Source: Scilla litardierei (Eukaryota > Streptophyta > Magnoliopsida > Asparagales > Asparagaceae). From it: 64,000 nucleotides of DNA. The notes beneath the pieces are model-generated. The model ran no database searches and was not told where the DNA came from. It worked only from the letters and a program-made list of their open reading frames with translations. Positions 37,801 to 46,140 of this stretch are shown piece after piece. The position numbers and the translations under genes are program-made. Numbering within the stretch: the first letter of the stretch is position 1; every line of letters starts with the position of its first letter. The stretch covers positions 602,525,659 to 602,589,658 of the forward strand of contig CM061142.1 in NCBI GenBank assembly GCA_030789695.1, in the 5' to 3' direction.

Positions 37801-39064
37801 GTCCTGATAGTTTTATATTATAATTTGTGAAGGAAAATTTCATGGATATGTATGGTTATACAACAGCAACAACAAAGCCTTTACCAAAACATTTTAGGTC
37901 ACTACATGCATCTCTTTTATCCACTTATAGAGCTCTGTGAACAGCCACGGCATCAACCAATGAGCAATCACACTATCATTATTTCCATTGCCTCAATTCA
38001 AATGATCATTTTGGTGGCTATTCCTCAACCCATTGGTCTCCACTGCACATATCCAAACACCTAAAACGACTTCTCATTTTTTTCCTTGCCTGAAAGTAAA
38101 GCGAACTCGAACTTCTTATGACACTCATTTCTTTGCATGCTCTGTAGTTGTATTGTGCTAATCTATCTCGACATATCTCAATCTACAGTGATGTTCATCT
38201 TTTGGACATGTTGCTTCATAGTTTGCCCAACATTTATCTTCTTATGTACTGCCTGGCATTAATATCACCCAAGTTTCTTATCTACATTTACTGAAGTCTT
38301 GTTTCATTTAGCTTATCTTTATTCTGACAATTCAAAATGTTTACGATTCTAAAGCAAAGCTCCATGTTTCTAAGTTCAACTGTTTAAGACTTAATCTTCT
38401 CTGTTCTCATAAACTACCGATTTAACATTGGTGGAAAAAAATTATAAGCTATGAGACCACATCCTGAACATGCCTAGTAAACTCATCCATAATCATTGGA
38501 ACCACATTCTTTAAAATGCAAGTCATTGATGCAAAATGCATAGTGATACTATAGTCGTGCAAAATAAATTTAATTCTACGTTCCTCGAGTAAATACATTC
38601 TGAACAAAATTATTAAGGAATAAATCATGATTCATGAATATTAATTTAAAGCTCAAAAATTCATGCAAAAGGGAAATAACTAGGCCTTTATCATGCTACA
38701 AATTAAACAGGCTATCAATACGTTTACAAAGAATTGGCCAACTAATTAGTTGATTTGATAGATATTAAGTATCTTCTTAATCAATATCAACAATTGAATA
38801 TCGTTTTCCTGATCACAAAACATGTACATGTTTTTTGGGTCTGATACTAAACGTCAAGATGCAATAACCACTATATTGACATTCGAAGCAGTGATTAAAG
38901 AAACAACTGAAACAACAACAGAAGAAATAAATAACAACGAAAAAGGTGGAATAGTAGAAAGAGACCTCTTTCTCGTATAAAGACTCAAAGTTCTGTGACA
39001 AACTATCCAGCTGTTGCATTAAATCAAGTTGATCCCCATATGCAACGCGCAGATTATGCCAAAC
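10654..39064 (-). CDS. MBD9: MBD9-like chromatin protein gene, 3' part (four exons)
   Basis: The join of 38966-39064, 36483-36911, 24608-27118 and 10654-10929 on the minus strand gives 1104 codons. All junctions are phase 0, with GT donors and AG acceptors. The order matches the C-terminal half of plant METHYL-CPG-BINDING DOMAIN PROTEIN 9: a segment ending SLYEKE, a PHD finger, a WHIM-like GRDSIGRLYW motif, a Cys-rich CECLEPVWPSR segment, then a conserved KNGWWYWSSLTAAA tail. Arabidopsis MBD9 is a nuclear protein that works with the SWR1 complex in H2A.Z deposition; a similar role here is inferred. The MBD and other N-terminal domains would lie upstream and are not seen before 64 kb. The introns are about 2.1, 9.4 and 13.7 kb and full of transposons. 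The reading frame itself shows no break. Confidence 0.85.
11600..12530 (-). pseudogene. Decayed LINE (non-LTR retrotransposon) fragment
   Basis: Minus-strand frames preserve two segments of the plant L1-type reverse transcriptase C-terminal region. Around 12270-12500 are words like VGHAELVKTAIQ, HYWFLTFKFPSKII and LCRNFIWGN, the region that follows the catalytic domain. Around 11640-11890 is FSFKSAWELRPV, the start of the zinc-binding region (zf-RVT type). The two lie in the right order, separated by frameshifts and stops. The YADD catalytic part is missing, so only a 3' piece survives. It was probably inserted long ago, within the intron. Confidence 0.7.
12541..13145. other. Non-coding intron DNA
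   Basis: No gene found. The stretch from about 12930 starts AGGGATGTAAATGGATTCGG, which looks like the left end of another hAT-type MITE, but I could not find a matching right end beyond the 13154-19474 insertion. Confidence 0.4.
13320..13545. repeat. TGTATTTT-type low-complexity repeat
   Basis: Repeated TGTATTTTCC, TGTATTTT and TATTTTCATG words follow directly on the TATCGG-rich left subterminal region of the hAT element. The open frames here rich in F, Y and C are artefacts of the repeat. Confidence 0.7.
13775..16718 (-). pseudogene. hAT transposase (BED finger, DUF659, hAT dimerisation), disrupted
   Basis: The order of domains is that of plant hAT transposases. A BED-type zinc finger (CNYC..HL..C) lies near 16560-16660. 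A DUF659-type core (GWTTQNRRKIINFLVYS, VVTDNVTNYKSAG, PCAAHCIDL) lies near 15500-15860. IDKRWDKQLYQDIHAAGYFLNP follows near 15000-15075, and the dimerisation region (SSSNCERNWTTFS, NRLTMEHLKRLVYVHYN) near 14460-14590. Splicing is clear: exon 14896-16718, exon 14737-14812, exon 13775-14658, all in phase. The tail is rich in Y, S, G and H. Three lesions break it: in-frame TGA at 16284-16286 and 16230-16232, and a one-base frameshift at the A run 15088-15091. The start is the ATG at 16716-16718, just after a likely 5' UTR intron. Confidence 0.88.
17732..18300. repeat. 142-bp tandem repeat, about four units
   Basis: The word GAGTCCAT recurs at 17732, 17874, 18016 and 18158, exactly 142 bases apart. 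The intervening TATTTATTATGTATTTTAAG blocks are nearly identical. The array decays after about 18300 into looser TATTTATTATGTATTTT repeats. It lies upstream of the transposase gene, in the putative promoter half of the hAT element. Confidence 0.85.
18840..19060. repeat. GACGAC-rich imperfect repeat
   Basis: Several copies of a TGACGACGACGCCTACAGG-like unit lie in a GC-rich patch inside the right half of the hAT element. It stands out against the AT-rich surroundings. No supported protein. Confidence 0.55.
19760..20757 (+). pseudogene. Decayed LINE reverse transcriptase fragment
   Basis: Plus-strand frames, broken by many stops and shifts, keep the order of a plant L1-type reverse transcriptase. 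A WWN word lies near 20050, IKDENIRV and CFDKLFND near 20155-20215, VREALKVNETKK near 20305, FNKI and NEWNRLWYHC near 20415-20480, and HMIFIDMK..YDRILM near 20690-20740. These correspond to the regions up to the FIDLEKAYDRV motif. The fragment stops where the LTR at about 20768 begins, so the LTR element may have cut into it. Identification rests on motif order by eye. Confidence 0.65.
20768..21470 (+). mobile_element. LTR-retrotransposon 5' fragment: LTR, PBS, start of gag
   Basis: An LTR-like region begins TGTCAAATC near 20768 and ends CCTAACA at 21114. It is followed after three bases by TGGTATCAGAGC (21118-21129), the primer-binding site for initiator tRNA-Met. A leader and a degenerate gag start follow (words corresponding to ETLEEKFD), similar to the fragment at 47354. 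No pol or second LTR follows, so it is truncated. The left boundary is uncertain. Confidence 0.6.
21672..21715. repeat. Poly-G run of 44
   Basis: An uninterrupted run of 44 G on the plus strand (44 C in the MBD9-like pre-mRNA). The length may be a sequencing or assembly estimate. Confidence 0.85.
22063..23224. mobile_element. Mutator-like element (1162 bp) with long TIRs
   Basis: Both ends begin GGGGTAATAACT and stay alignable for roughly 135 bases as inverted repeats, down to a shared TTAGAATTTAATTGTG word. The flanks TACCTAACT (22054-22062) and TACCTATCT (23225-23233) form a 9-bp target duplication with one mismatch, as expected for Mutator-like elements. The interior has CT-rich sequence and a short tandem repeat of CAATTTCCTTCAT words (about 22795-22895). 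The open frame of alternating M, K, E and I on the minus strand there is low-complexity. No transposase or recognisable captured gene. Confidence 0.8.
23234..24607. other. Plain intron sequence
   Basis: Intron of the MBD9-like gene next to the donor at 24607. No element, repeat or exon recognised. Confidence 0.5.
24608..27118 (-). CDS. MBD9: MBD9-like large exon (837 codons)
   Basis: The exon opens after a TGTAG acceptor with RIFLLRFLCDEVLNSALMREHLEQC and closes at SAESIFE before a GTGAGC donor. Both ends are phase 0. Near residues 340-372 is LRRDFLGRDSIGRLYWVIG, a WHIM2-like motif known from chromatin-remodelling partners. An RGRK AT-hook-like stretch lies near residue 525. A Cys/His-rich segment (YRCECLEPVWPSRPHCLSCHQTF..H..GRC) near 535-580 is diagnostic for MBD9. 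The rest is polar and probably disordered. It is a single uninterrupted frame of 2511 bases, which argues for a functional gene. No ATG start is expected here because the exon is internal. Confidence 0.9.
28788..28859. repeat. (AG)36 microsatellite
   Basis: An uninterrupted 72-base AG dinucleotide repeat in an intron, probably length-polymorphic. The SLSLSL and ERERER open frames across it are artefacts. Confidence 0.95.
29161..29529 (+). repeat. 5' LTR of the non-autonomous element
   Basis: 369 bp, starts TGATGCGATC and ends GGATCGTATCA, with a TATATAA box at 29287-29293. It differs from the 3' LTR by a single T/C change that I can see, which implies a very recent insertion. Confidence 0.92.
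29556..30455 (+). CDS. Gag-start plus acidic heptad-repeat protein (299 aa)
   Basis: The first ATG after the primer-binding site opens MGDLLQQLRAMRREVAQTGRDLQGLKEAM, and KGGDRGK follows. This matches the N-terminal Gag of the 53-kb gypsy element ([25 protein letters not shown]). Residues of about 66-247 are some 27 copies of a seven-residue unit SDPDLEV/F, with shortened SDLEF-type units. The stretch is extremely acidic. The last 30 residues (FHPFDPGGGLRALG..) overlap sequence that in the gypsy element codes for the end of Pol, but in another frame. No zinc knuckle or enzyme domain is present. The function is unknown; the repeat is in frame throughout with no stop, so it may be translated. 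It could equally be a neutral expansion. Confidence 0.7.
   Translation: MGDLLQQLRAMRREVAQTGRDLQGLKEAMASIPAIMEMLQTLTAGKGGDRGKRIQGEENQGDSTLDSDPDLEVSDPDLEVSDPVVKVSDPDLEVSDPDLEFSDLEFSDPDRQVSDPDLKVSDLQVSDLKFEDPNRQVSDLDLELSDPDLELSDPDLELSDPDLEFSDPDLEFSDPDLEVSDPDLEFSDPDRQVSDPDLQVSDPDLEVSDPDLEFSDLKFSDPDRQVSDPDLKFSDPNLKSSDPDLPVFRSESFRSGFLQNGNESGGDHFHPFDPGGGLRALGVWPPQTSCTTLRTRWLF
29752..30295. repeat. 21-bp tandem repeat with palindromic core
   Basis: About 27 units of a 21-bp sequence, several shortened to 15 bp, always keeping the frame. Most contain the perfect palindrome CCAGATCTGG preceded by GGATCC or AGATCC. Because of this symmetry the opposite strand is also open for 173 codons. Confidence 0.9.
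30467..30835 (+). repeat. 3' LTR of the non-autonomous element
   Basis: 369 bp, nearly identical to the 5' LTR and followed by the TAGAC target duplication. Confidence 0.92.
30836..31085 (+). other. Open stretch next to the LTR element, unidentified
   Basis: Only the plus strand is open here (KKAHPQELDVTNNELCLDPMATSHDL.. to a TAG at 31085). Composition is less AT-rich than the surrounding intron. The apparent start upstream lies in the LTR and is meaningless. I do not recognise the protein. It could be a fragment of a captured or retrocopied gene, or chance. Confidence 0.2.
31538..32153 (+). mobile_element. LTR plus PBS fragment
   Basis: A region starting TGATGGGGATC (31538) and ending TGCATCA (32136) is followed by TAGTATCAGAGCC, one base off the tRNA-Met primer-binding site. 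It carries repeated GAGTCTTTTTAGA words and a TATAAATATAG promoter-like site near 31815. No coding region or second LTR was found downstream, so it is a truncated element. Confidence 0.5.
33937..35178. mobile_element. Non-autonomous hAT element (1242 bp), ATATCGG-rich ends
   Basis: The ends are CAGTGTTCTAAATATCGG and its inverse (exact over 18 bases), flanked by the exact 8-bp duplication GTATTGTA (33929-33936 and 35179-35186). Both subterminal regions are full of ATATCGG and GGCCGATAT words. The interior is AT-rich with direct repeats around 34050-34300 and 34470-34760 and no transposase. The terminal repeat resembles that of the 13154-19474 element (CAxxGTTxTA, TATCGG). Confidence 0.88.
36483..36911 (-). 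CDS. MBD9: MBD9-like PHD-finger exon (143 codons)
   Basis: Bounded by a TGCAG acceptor and a GTATGA donor, both phase 0. Residues 45-89 form a complete PHD finger, Cys4-His-Cys3: C45, C48, C60, C63, H68, C71, C86, C89, with the usual aromatic W84 just before the last Cys pair. PHD fingers of this type read histone H3 tails; the exact ligand here is unknown. The segment before it (VMDLVQKFVHHSGNEGLDVELQKELNEILLAGIDLPKAPWEDGVCKVC, read in part) matches plant MBD9. The exon joins SLYEKE on one side and RIFLLRFLCDE on the other. Confidence 0.9.
36912..38965 (-). other. 2.1-kb intron of the MBD9-like gene
   Basis: AT-rich intron between two well-defined exons. No mobile element or other feature recognised. 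Confidence 0.6.
38966..39064 (-). CDS. MBD9: MBD9-like exon (33 codons)
   Basis: A TGTCAG acceptor precedes VWHNLRVAYGDQLDLMQQL, and the exon ends SQNFESLYEKE before a GTCTCT donor. It is 99 bases, phase 0 at both ends. In plant MBD9 this segment is the end of the bromodomain-like region that leads into the PHD finger. It is the most upstream exon I can identify. The preceding exons should lie at higher coordinates, where the sequence changes to mitochondrial-like and retroelement DNA. Confidence 0.85.
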
Positions 39065-39681
39065 CTGACAACAGAAAGACATATTAACAAGGCTCTTGTG
39101 ACTAGATATACAACATATGGCATGCAAAATTCGCCATGGAATTCAATCCAAGTCCCAATACCTATATGGAAAATTTGAATAAAACTAAATCAGTATTTCC
39201 CACGAAAACAACTCTGTGATCGTTATCATTAAAGGATCATCAAAAGCTTACCAATTGTACAAGTACCCATGAATGTTGCATTGACTCACCAAAAAATTAA
39301 TAAATTAATAAATACTTGATGTTGTAATATTTCCAGATTATAAAGGAATGCACCATCTAACATTTTCTCACCGAAAGACTACTGATTACTCATTTGATGT
39401 GTAGATGGCAATACATTGTTTTGCTATCTTCTCCTGTCGTGTCTTGTTTACATGTGCATAAGAATATTTATGTTTTTAAAAGTTTCAAGTTACTTCTGAA
39501 CTTTCACAGATGATGTTCTTTTTTATTGTTTTAAACAAATTATTTCCAACTGTGAGTGTAAGCATTGCAAGCAACACTTTAAATACAGCTATGGCTTCAG
39601 TTGCTTAAGATCTTCAGCACGTTTTAGAGACTCTCCTTGAAATAGCATTTCACTTGTGATCCTGGAGGATTTTGAGAAATG
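39065..39681. other. AT-rich intron-like DNA
   Basis: No exon, gene or repeat recognised between the last visible MBD9-like exon and the change of base composition near 39682. Confidence 0.5.
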
Positions 39682-40560
39682 TGCCCTACCGTGAAGAAAT
39701 CCTTTCTTCTCTTCTTTCATGCGAACGGCCCGACATGTAAAGAATGATTTTTCGTGCTATACACCACGTTGAGAAAGGCAAACCAACAACACAAATAAAG
39801 ACCGTACCAAAGTGGTACCTCGAAAGAAATGTGCTCCTTATGATGCTACGGACGGCGAAGTGCAATGACGGGCTCGGATAGTACCGGATTATGCATGCCG
39901 GGCCCTTCGGATGTCCATATTTTGGTCGAGTTCCACGTAGCATAGGCCCCTATGTTACGCAGAAATAATATTTTGTTTGTTACGTTCCACCGATGTTACG
40001 CTAGAAATCCGACAGTTCCACACGAGCTCTCGTTCTGCGACGTGATGGCAGGACTGCTAGGGAATTGGCTCCGGGTGGAGGTAGAGCCAAATCTGCAGAT
40101 GTCATGCAAATACATATGCCACTTCCCTTCTGCCGAGTTGTTTAGAAGGCGCTTTCTGTTCTACTGTCCCTCGAAGCAAAGGGTTAGGCAGCTAGTACTA
40201 GTCCTCTGACTTCCAGCTATGTGTTGTGTGCGACTCCTGCGAAGCGAATGAAGGAAAGCTCGAAAAGCTTTCCCCGCCAGCGGCTTATGTAGTGGGCAGC
40301 GCCTACGTGCTCCAACTTCTTGGGCACCCACTAGAGATGAGATGCCAGCTTTAGAAGCTGTCGTGCGTGACGCTTAGGTGACGAAGGTCACAGTGGTAAC
40401 AGTTTATGGATAAATTCCGTGGCGATGGAATCCCGTAAACTCAATCAATATAAATAATATGTCATAACCATGATGGTTAGGCCTACTAGTATACTATACG
40501 ATATACTATAGGCTAGTCCCCTTCTAGCTTCTATGGTGAGTGGCCCTTCCACTTTTGTGT

Positions 40561-42025
40561 TGTAATGACCCGTATTTTTAATAGAATATTTCTGAGGTCG
40601 TCACAAATTTTTCCCAATTTAATCTCTTTTTTCCTTCCAAATTTCTCTTGGTTTCTTGTATTCAGATCTCTTCTGGAGCTATATGATTTCTAGACTTCTT
40701 GGCCTCTTCGATGAAGGTAGATTATTTCTATACCTAAGCTCTCGATTTATGATTTATTTTCTTTTGGTAAAATATTTTAATATTATTTTTAAATTAATTT
40801 TCAGATATTGAGTGTTATGCAACATAGTACCCTTATGTCATGCTATAACTGTGATAACTATACTGAAACACTGAATATGAAAGTATTACATGCTGTTGTC
40901 TGCCAACAAGAATAGAATATTATACACTGAGATACATGCTAATAATAGCATACCATCGATATTGTGTATTGAATATTGTACAAGTCTGGATATTGTGTCT
41001 AATCATTGAACAGTAACATTCATTGCAAGCTCTTGATAACGTGCACGATCATATTGGGAACTAAGTGCTACATGGGACAAAGTGTCATGGTACACTAGGG
41101 GTCACCTCTTGAACTCATGCGAGCCACCTCTAGAGTTTCCTTCTCATAACAATAGCCGAAACAATGTCAGACACAATATTAGTCATAATACAAATAAACA
41201 TATGGCATGAAAACAGTACAACAGTTACAATACCATGACACTACACTTGATTCATGGGGTTTGAGATAACTCATATTAAAGATAGTGCGAGAGCGATTGA
41301 AGCCATGCTTATGGTACCTATCTGGGAGGATTTCCAATCCATGTTCTCTTATTTAATGGATCATGAGTACCTTTCATACTTCCTTCTTTTGGACTCGGTC
41401 CGAGGTCGCACCCTGCGGTCTAAGGTGGACTTCACGTTGCACATTGTGCTCTCCAAATATGAGTTTCATCACTAGTATATGTCATCTCAGCGTAGTGTAC
41501 AGTAGTTCTTGTAGGAAGGGTTGTCTCATGTTAGGCTTATTGCTACAGTTTCGTGTTGTCTTGCTTGTTTAAAACATATTAATGATTGATGTTATGGATA
41601 CATGCTAGTGAGTTGTTTTCCTTACCTTTTATTTAGCAATATGTCATTGTTGACTATTGTTTAAATGTTAACATTTATATCATTTTAAAAGTTTACTTTA
41701 TTCACGACCTGACACTTTCATACACTTGTTACACTTTACCTTATAGATCATCTTTGCATGCTTGTACTTTTCCTTGTTTTGTACATAAACTGAAACCTTG
41801 GATATATATATAATCTATTGTCTAACCCAATCATATATCTCTCAGGTGTTCCACATGTCTTATATTGAGTTTCAAAGTTATTTCCTTCCCTTGAGCTATT
41901 CTAGGTCCTTTCATTGAGGTATGTTTTCGGTATATTTCTATTTAGCCTATATTGACTTCACTGGTAACCAGCAGGACCTGCAGATTCTTGAAAAAGTAAT
42001 GACCCCCGGAAACCGGGGCGTTACA
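40561..42025 (+). mobile_element. LTR-like insertion or solo LTR (1465 bp)
   Basis: It begins TGTAATGACCCG and ends GGGGCGTTACA. The flanks TGTGT (40556-40560) and GGTGT (42026-42030) may be a 5-bp target duplication with one mismatch. The last 30 bases form a near-perfect hairpin, GTAATGACCCCCGG pairing with CCGGGGCGTTAC. The end is alignable with the end of the LTR-like region at 51700-51742. No primer-binding site, protein or second LTR is seen, so a solo LTR or terminal-repeat remnant is the best reading. Confidence 0.5.
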
Positions 42026-45023
42026 GGTGTAGTTGTAGTTTGTATTGTACGGAATTTAAAACATATCAAACAAACAAAGGCAATCAATCAGTAGTTGCCC
42101 TTCTCCGGCCTGAGAAAAGAAGCGAACTCTAGAAGCTAACGCTTTTTTTCCTTTTGACACGAACATTATTCAATTATCATAGATTCTCGAACCTCCGACA
42201 ATTTCAATGCATGCGTTCTTTCTCTCCTCCCCTCAGCCACACATCTCTTTCGTTCGCCCCCCCCCACCCACCATTTTTTCATGTGTCACTGTCTCCTCAA
42301 TGAGCGTAGACTGAATGATGGAGTTTGTACCGATCAATCTTTATATCCTATTCTTCTGGCATAGTTTTTTGTTGGATCAAAGATCAGCCGGTATCCGTCC
42401 TTTCTCCTCTGCCTCGGTTCAAGCATTCTTCTTTCCACTTACGTCGGTTCAACATTCCGACGGCCGCCAAGAGCGAATGGTTCCCGCTATAATAATCAAT
42501 TCTTTTTCATTTCTATTAGATAGAATTTTCATTTCGTTATTCCTTCTTTCTATTTATGTGGTCGAAGCACCACTACACTCAGTGATGTTACACAACCTTC
42601 ATTCCTGCCTACTCGCTTCCACACACGCCTTGCATTCTGCACGAATGCCCTTCAATCTCCCCTTCTTTAATGGCAGAGAGATTCCATCGGGCTGTAGCTG
42701 CAGGGATTCCATTGCCTGCTCCCGCTTAGATGGAACAGGAGCTCTGCCAGAACTAGAAGTTGCTTCTTTCATTCAATCCTAATTGCTTCCGTCTCAAATT
42801 AAACTATTCTAGATCTCCTGTAACTATAATAGATAGAAAGAAGACCCCAGCGGACCTTAAACTTTCTCATCCGGGGGTTGTATGTATAAAAGGAAGTTTT
42901 ATCTTTCTCATCCAGTCTAGAGAGATTAGTCGAAATTGTCCTCCTAGGGCTTACGCCCTTTCCCTTCATTCTTTGATTTCATCAACTGTCAGATATAAAT
43001 AAATAAGAGTCAATTGCTTTCCAGCGACAATTGCGCTCTTGCCATAGATACCAAACAACACATGTAGTGACGTTCCTTAACAGGACGGCGTGAAAGTTCT
43101 TACCAGCCGCAAGCGCGAAAGGATGAGAGAAACGTCAGGAATTGACAGATCCAGGCCCTCTTCCTGACTTGTTCCACGTGGATGAGGAGGTCCCACTCTT
43201 CAAGAGGTTTATTTTGATTCAGTCGAGACCCGTTTAAGTTGAAAGTAAAAAACGGCTTTGACCTGCTCAGGGAGTGCTTTCGACGGGGTGGCCGGAGTCC
43301 TCCTCAGTTATGACGTTTTGATCCTCTGTTGCATCCAATCCTGACGCTGAGCTCTGATGTTCACATCTTCTTCTCTTCATTTGTAGCTGAAGTAGTTGAT
43401 GTTCGCTTTATCATTTGCATGTAGTACATGAGGCAACTTCGTGTCAGATGGTGCAGTCAGGATATAGCCTCTGTCCTCACTGATACAACTCATGCAATCA
43501 TTTAGTAGATTGCACTAAGCTAAGGTGATGGAGAGTTGTAAACCGTTCGACGACGGGTGATCATTACAAACTCATCAACGAGCACTATCCCTATCTATTC
43601 TTTTTGGATCCATAGTGATTACACTCGCTCTGAGAGAATATATGTCAATGCCAGTATAAGAAAGGCGGAAGGATCAGAGCAAATGGCACCAACAAGTGCA
43701 AGTAGAGGAACAATTATCCAAAAATATAGAACAACAGACGAATTTTTTAGACGAATTTTTCAGGAAAAACGGAAAACAAAAACAGAATGATTGTCTATAA
43801 AACATATATGCTCGGCTTCCTACCTTTTTCTTCTATACTTTTGATAAAAGAAATGGTCAGTAAGGCAACTTGAATAGAGCATTGATCAGGGCAACATAGG
43901 GAAATAATGAAGCGGACCATGAATAGAGGCACGATGAATGTTCATAGTATGGAAAGTTTTAAGTGAAGCTCTATTGGCGGCAATTAATAGCTTACTAAGC
44001 GATGATTGATGCAGTCAATACACTTGATTGTTCCAGATAGAAGGATCATGGTGCCCCGGAACCATGACATCCCGTTGCTGCTGCATCTCCTTGCGTGCAA
44101 AAGACTTCTATGTCGGCCTTCCTTCTCGGCTCTGTGTTGAAAAAAACGACAATTAAAGCAAATCGAATTTTTTTCTTTGCCAACCAACCACTTGGAACCA
44201 ATTCCTCCTTTTCGTTCTACGTAGGTGGTCTGAACTCTCGAAAGAATAGAAAAGCGGGTCGCAGGCATGTAGACACATCAACGAACTCATATGGACACTC
44301 AGCTCGAGGACAATCTCTCAATTACTAGTTAATTAAGACCAGTTTTAGTTTTTCTTTTCTTTGCTGATTCCTCTCAATGAAATTTGCCATGTTGCACAAA
44401 GTTACTTACGCATGTATGCATGCAGTCCGGAAACACTTTGGGATGAACACTCATCCAAACAAGTAGGGTCAATAGTTCAGCATTTAGGCCGTAACATTTT
44501 GCTAAGGCCACGGTTCCAAGGGTTCGGGTATTCCCTATGTTGAGCCTACTCTGATCAGAACTAAACTTGTTGATTCTCTTTCGTCTATCGGCCGACCGGC
44601 TTTAAGCAACCTTCGCATTTCATCCTGAGATCTCAATTCTCCAAGTGGGCCCTCTTAGCCACCCACGACCATCGGCTTTTTAGAGAATCCTGCTCACGTG
44701 TCGTAGGACTTGTGGCTTGGCAGTCCACCGGGTAGGTTTCTTTGTCCTTCCAGTTTCGAATTATCTTCTTAGATAGTTATAGCGGCCCATAGGCACGAGA
44801 TGTACCTTGTGGGGGCAGCGGTTCCCTAGACATAGGCCTTTCAGGCAGTGGCCATTTAGTTCATGGTCCATTGGATGGTCGGTGCAAGGCCAGAAATTGG
44901 AACACCTTGATTCCGCTCATTCCTATCATTCGCTTCAGGGCTTGTCCCTTGGTGTGGTCAGTACTCCATACTATCAGGCAGCGAAGCTTACACTTGTTAA
45001 CTTATTATGACGGTTCACCAGGT

Positions 45024-45120
45024 CCTCTTTTCTCCTCCCTTTTCTGCTCACTCGTAGGGGTCCAGACCGCGGGCCTCTTTTCTCCTCCCTTTTTTGCTCA
45101 CTCTTAAGGGTCCGGACCGC
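45024..45120. repeat. 50-bp direct repeat, two copies
   Basis: Copies at 45024-45070 and 45074-45120 share a CCTCTTTTCTCCTCCCTTTT start and a GGGTCC..ACCGC end. The repeat lies inside the mitochondrial-like stretch. Confidence 0.75.
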
Positions 45121-46140
45121 CACTAAGGGGAGCCATTGGCAGGAATTTCGTCCGATCTCCAATTCTTGTTCACCGCAGATGATCATGTTGGGTGAATTGT
45201 GACCTCGTATGATCGTGTCGGTGAGCAACAACCGCTTCGGCATAGTACTGACTTATGGGCTAACGGGTCACACTTTGGCCAAGTATCCAACAAAGAGACT
45301 CTCGAGAGCCAGAAGTATTGACAGAATGGCCATATGAATGGGTGTGTCATGACATCGTAATCTGTCTCGCCCGAATGAATTATTTGGTACTATTGGCCTA
45401 CTCCGAGGGGATTATTTGGATTCCTTCCGGCTGGGATAGTTAGAATTCTATCTTGGACGGTTGATTGCCTAAGTTAAGTTTGTATCTCTTTATTGTCAGC
45501 GTGAGAACAGTTGAGGGTTGCTTTTTTCTTCTTTTCCAACGTCGTATAAAATCCTTCTTCTGTTTTAGGTTCTGAGGAGCAGGCTGCTTGTCCGGTTCAA
45601 GTGAGAACTCGCATACCGTGCGAGAGGAAAAGTAAGACATTACTTCTTTCTTTCGGCTTGGAGAGTGCTTTGCTTAGAGAATCTTGACTTTCTTGCTTAT
45701 GCAGAGAGTAAAGTCGGTTACGGGAAGAAAAACGCTACACTCTTTGCTTTTTAGTTAAGTACTCTTCAAGCGAGAACCGAGGAAAGAGACAGTCACCAGT
45801 ACCTCAACATGTACCAGAGCCAGTACAACTCCATCAAAGCAGGAGCCGGTACAAGTCAGTATTGCCGAGCGAGTTAGGTGCAAGAGGAAGTCGTAACTAA
45901 AACTGTTCGGCTTAAAACTTCTTTAAGTCAAGCTCCTTAAAGCCGGAAGTAGAGCTAGTTGTTTCAAGCAAGTCCAGTCAGTCTAGTGAAAGCGGAAAGC
46001 TCGTAGTAAAAAACTCTCTTTCGATCCGGCCAGAGAGATCACTTTCTGTTGCACAAGGGATAGTGACAGTTGGAAGGCAATGACGGTGGTAGAGAGAGAA
46101 AGTCGGTGTTGCAGGTCTAGTTCCGGGACTCTTTGGCACC

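Larger units (their letters stand above)
39682..46140. other. Probable mitochondrial-derived nuclear DNA (NUMT), no intact gene
   Basis: From about 39682 the sequence shifts from AT-rich intron to a more balanced composition, with words typical of plant mitochondrial non-coding DNA (for example GAAAGCGGAAAGCTCGTAG, GCGAATGAAGGAAAGCTCG). Open frames of 60-155 residues have no recognisable mitochondrial protein. I could not identify a mitochondrial gene, tRNA or rRNA, so origin is inferred from style alone. The stretch is interrupted by an LTR-like insertion (40561-42025). Both boundaries are approximate. Confidence 0.4.

Noticed and set aside
42315..42782. 155-codon plus-strand frame in the mitochondrial-like stretch
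   Set aside because: Hydrophobic and cysteine-containing, but I recognise no mitochondrial protein and it has no homologous neighbours; treated as chance.
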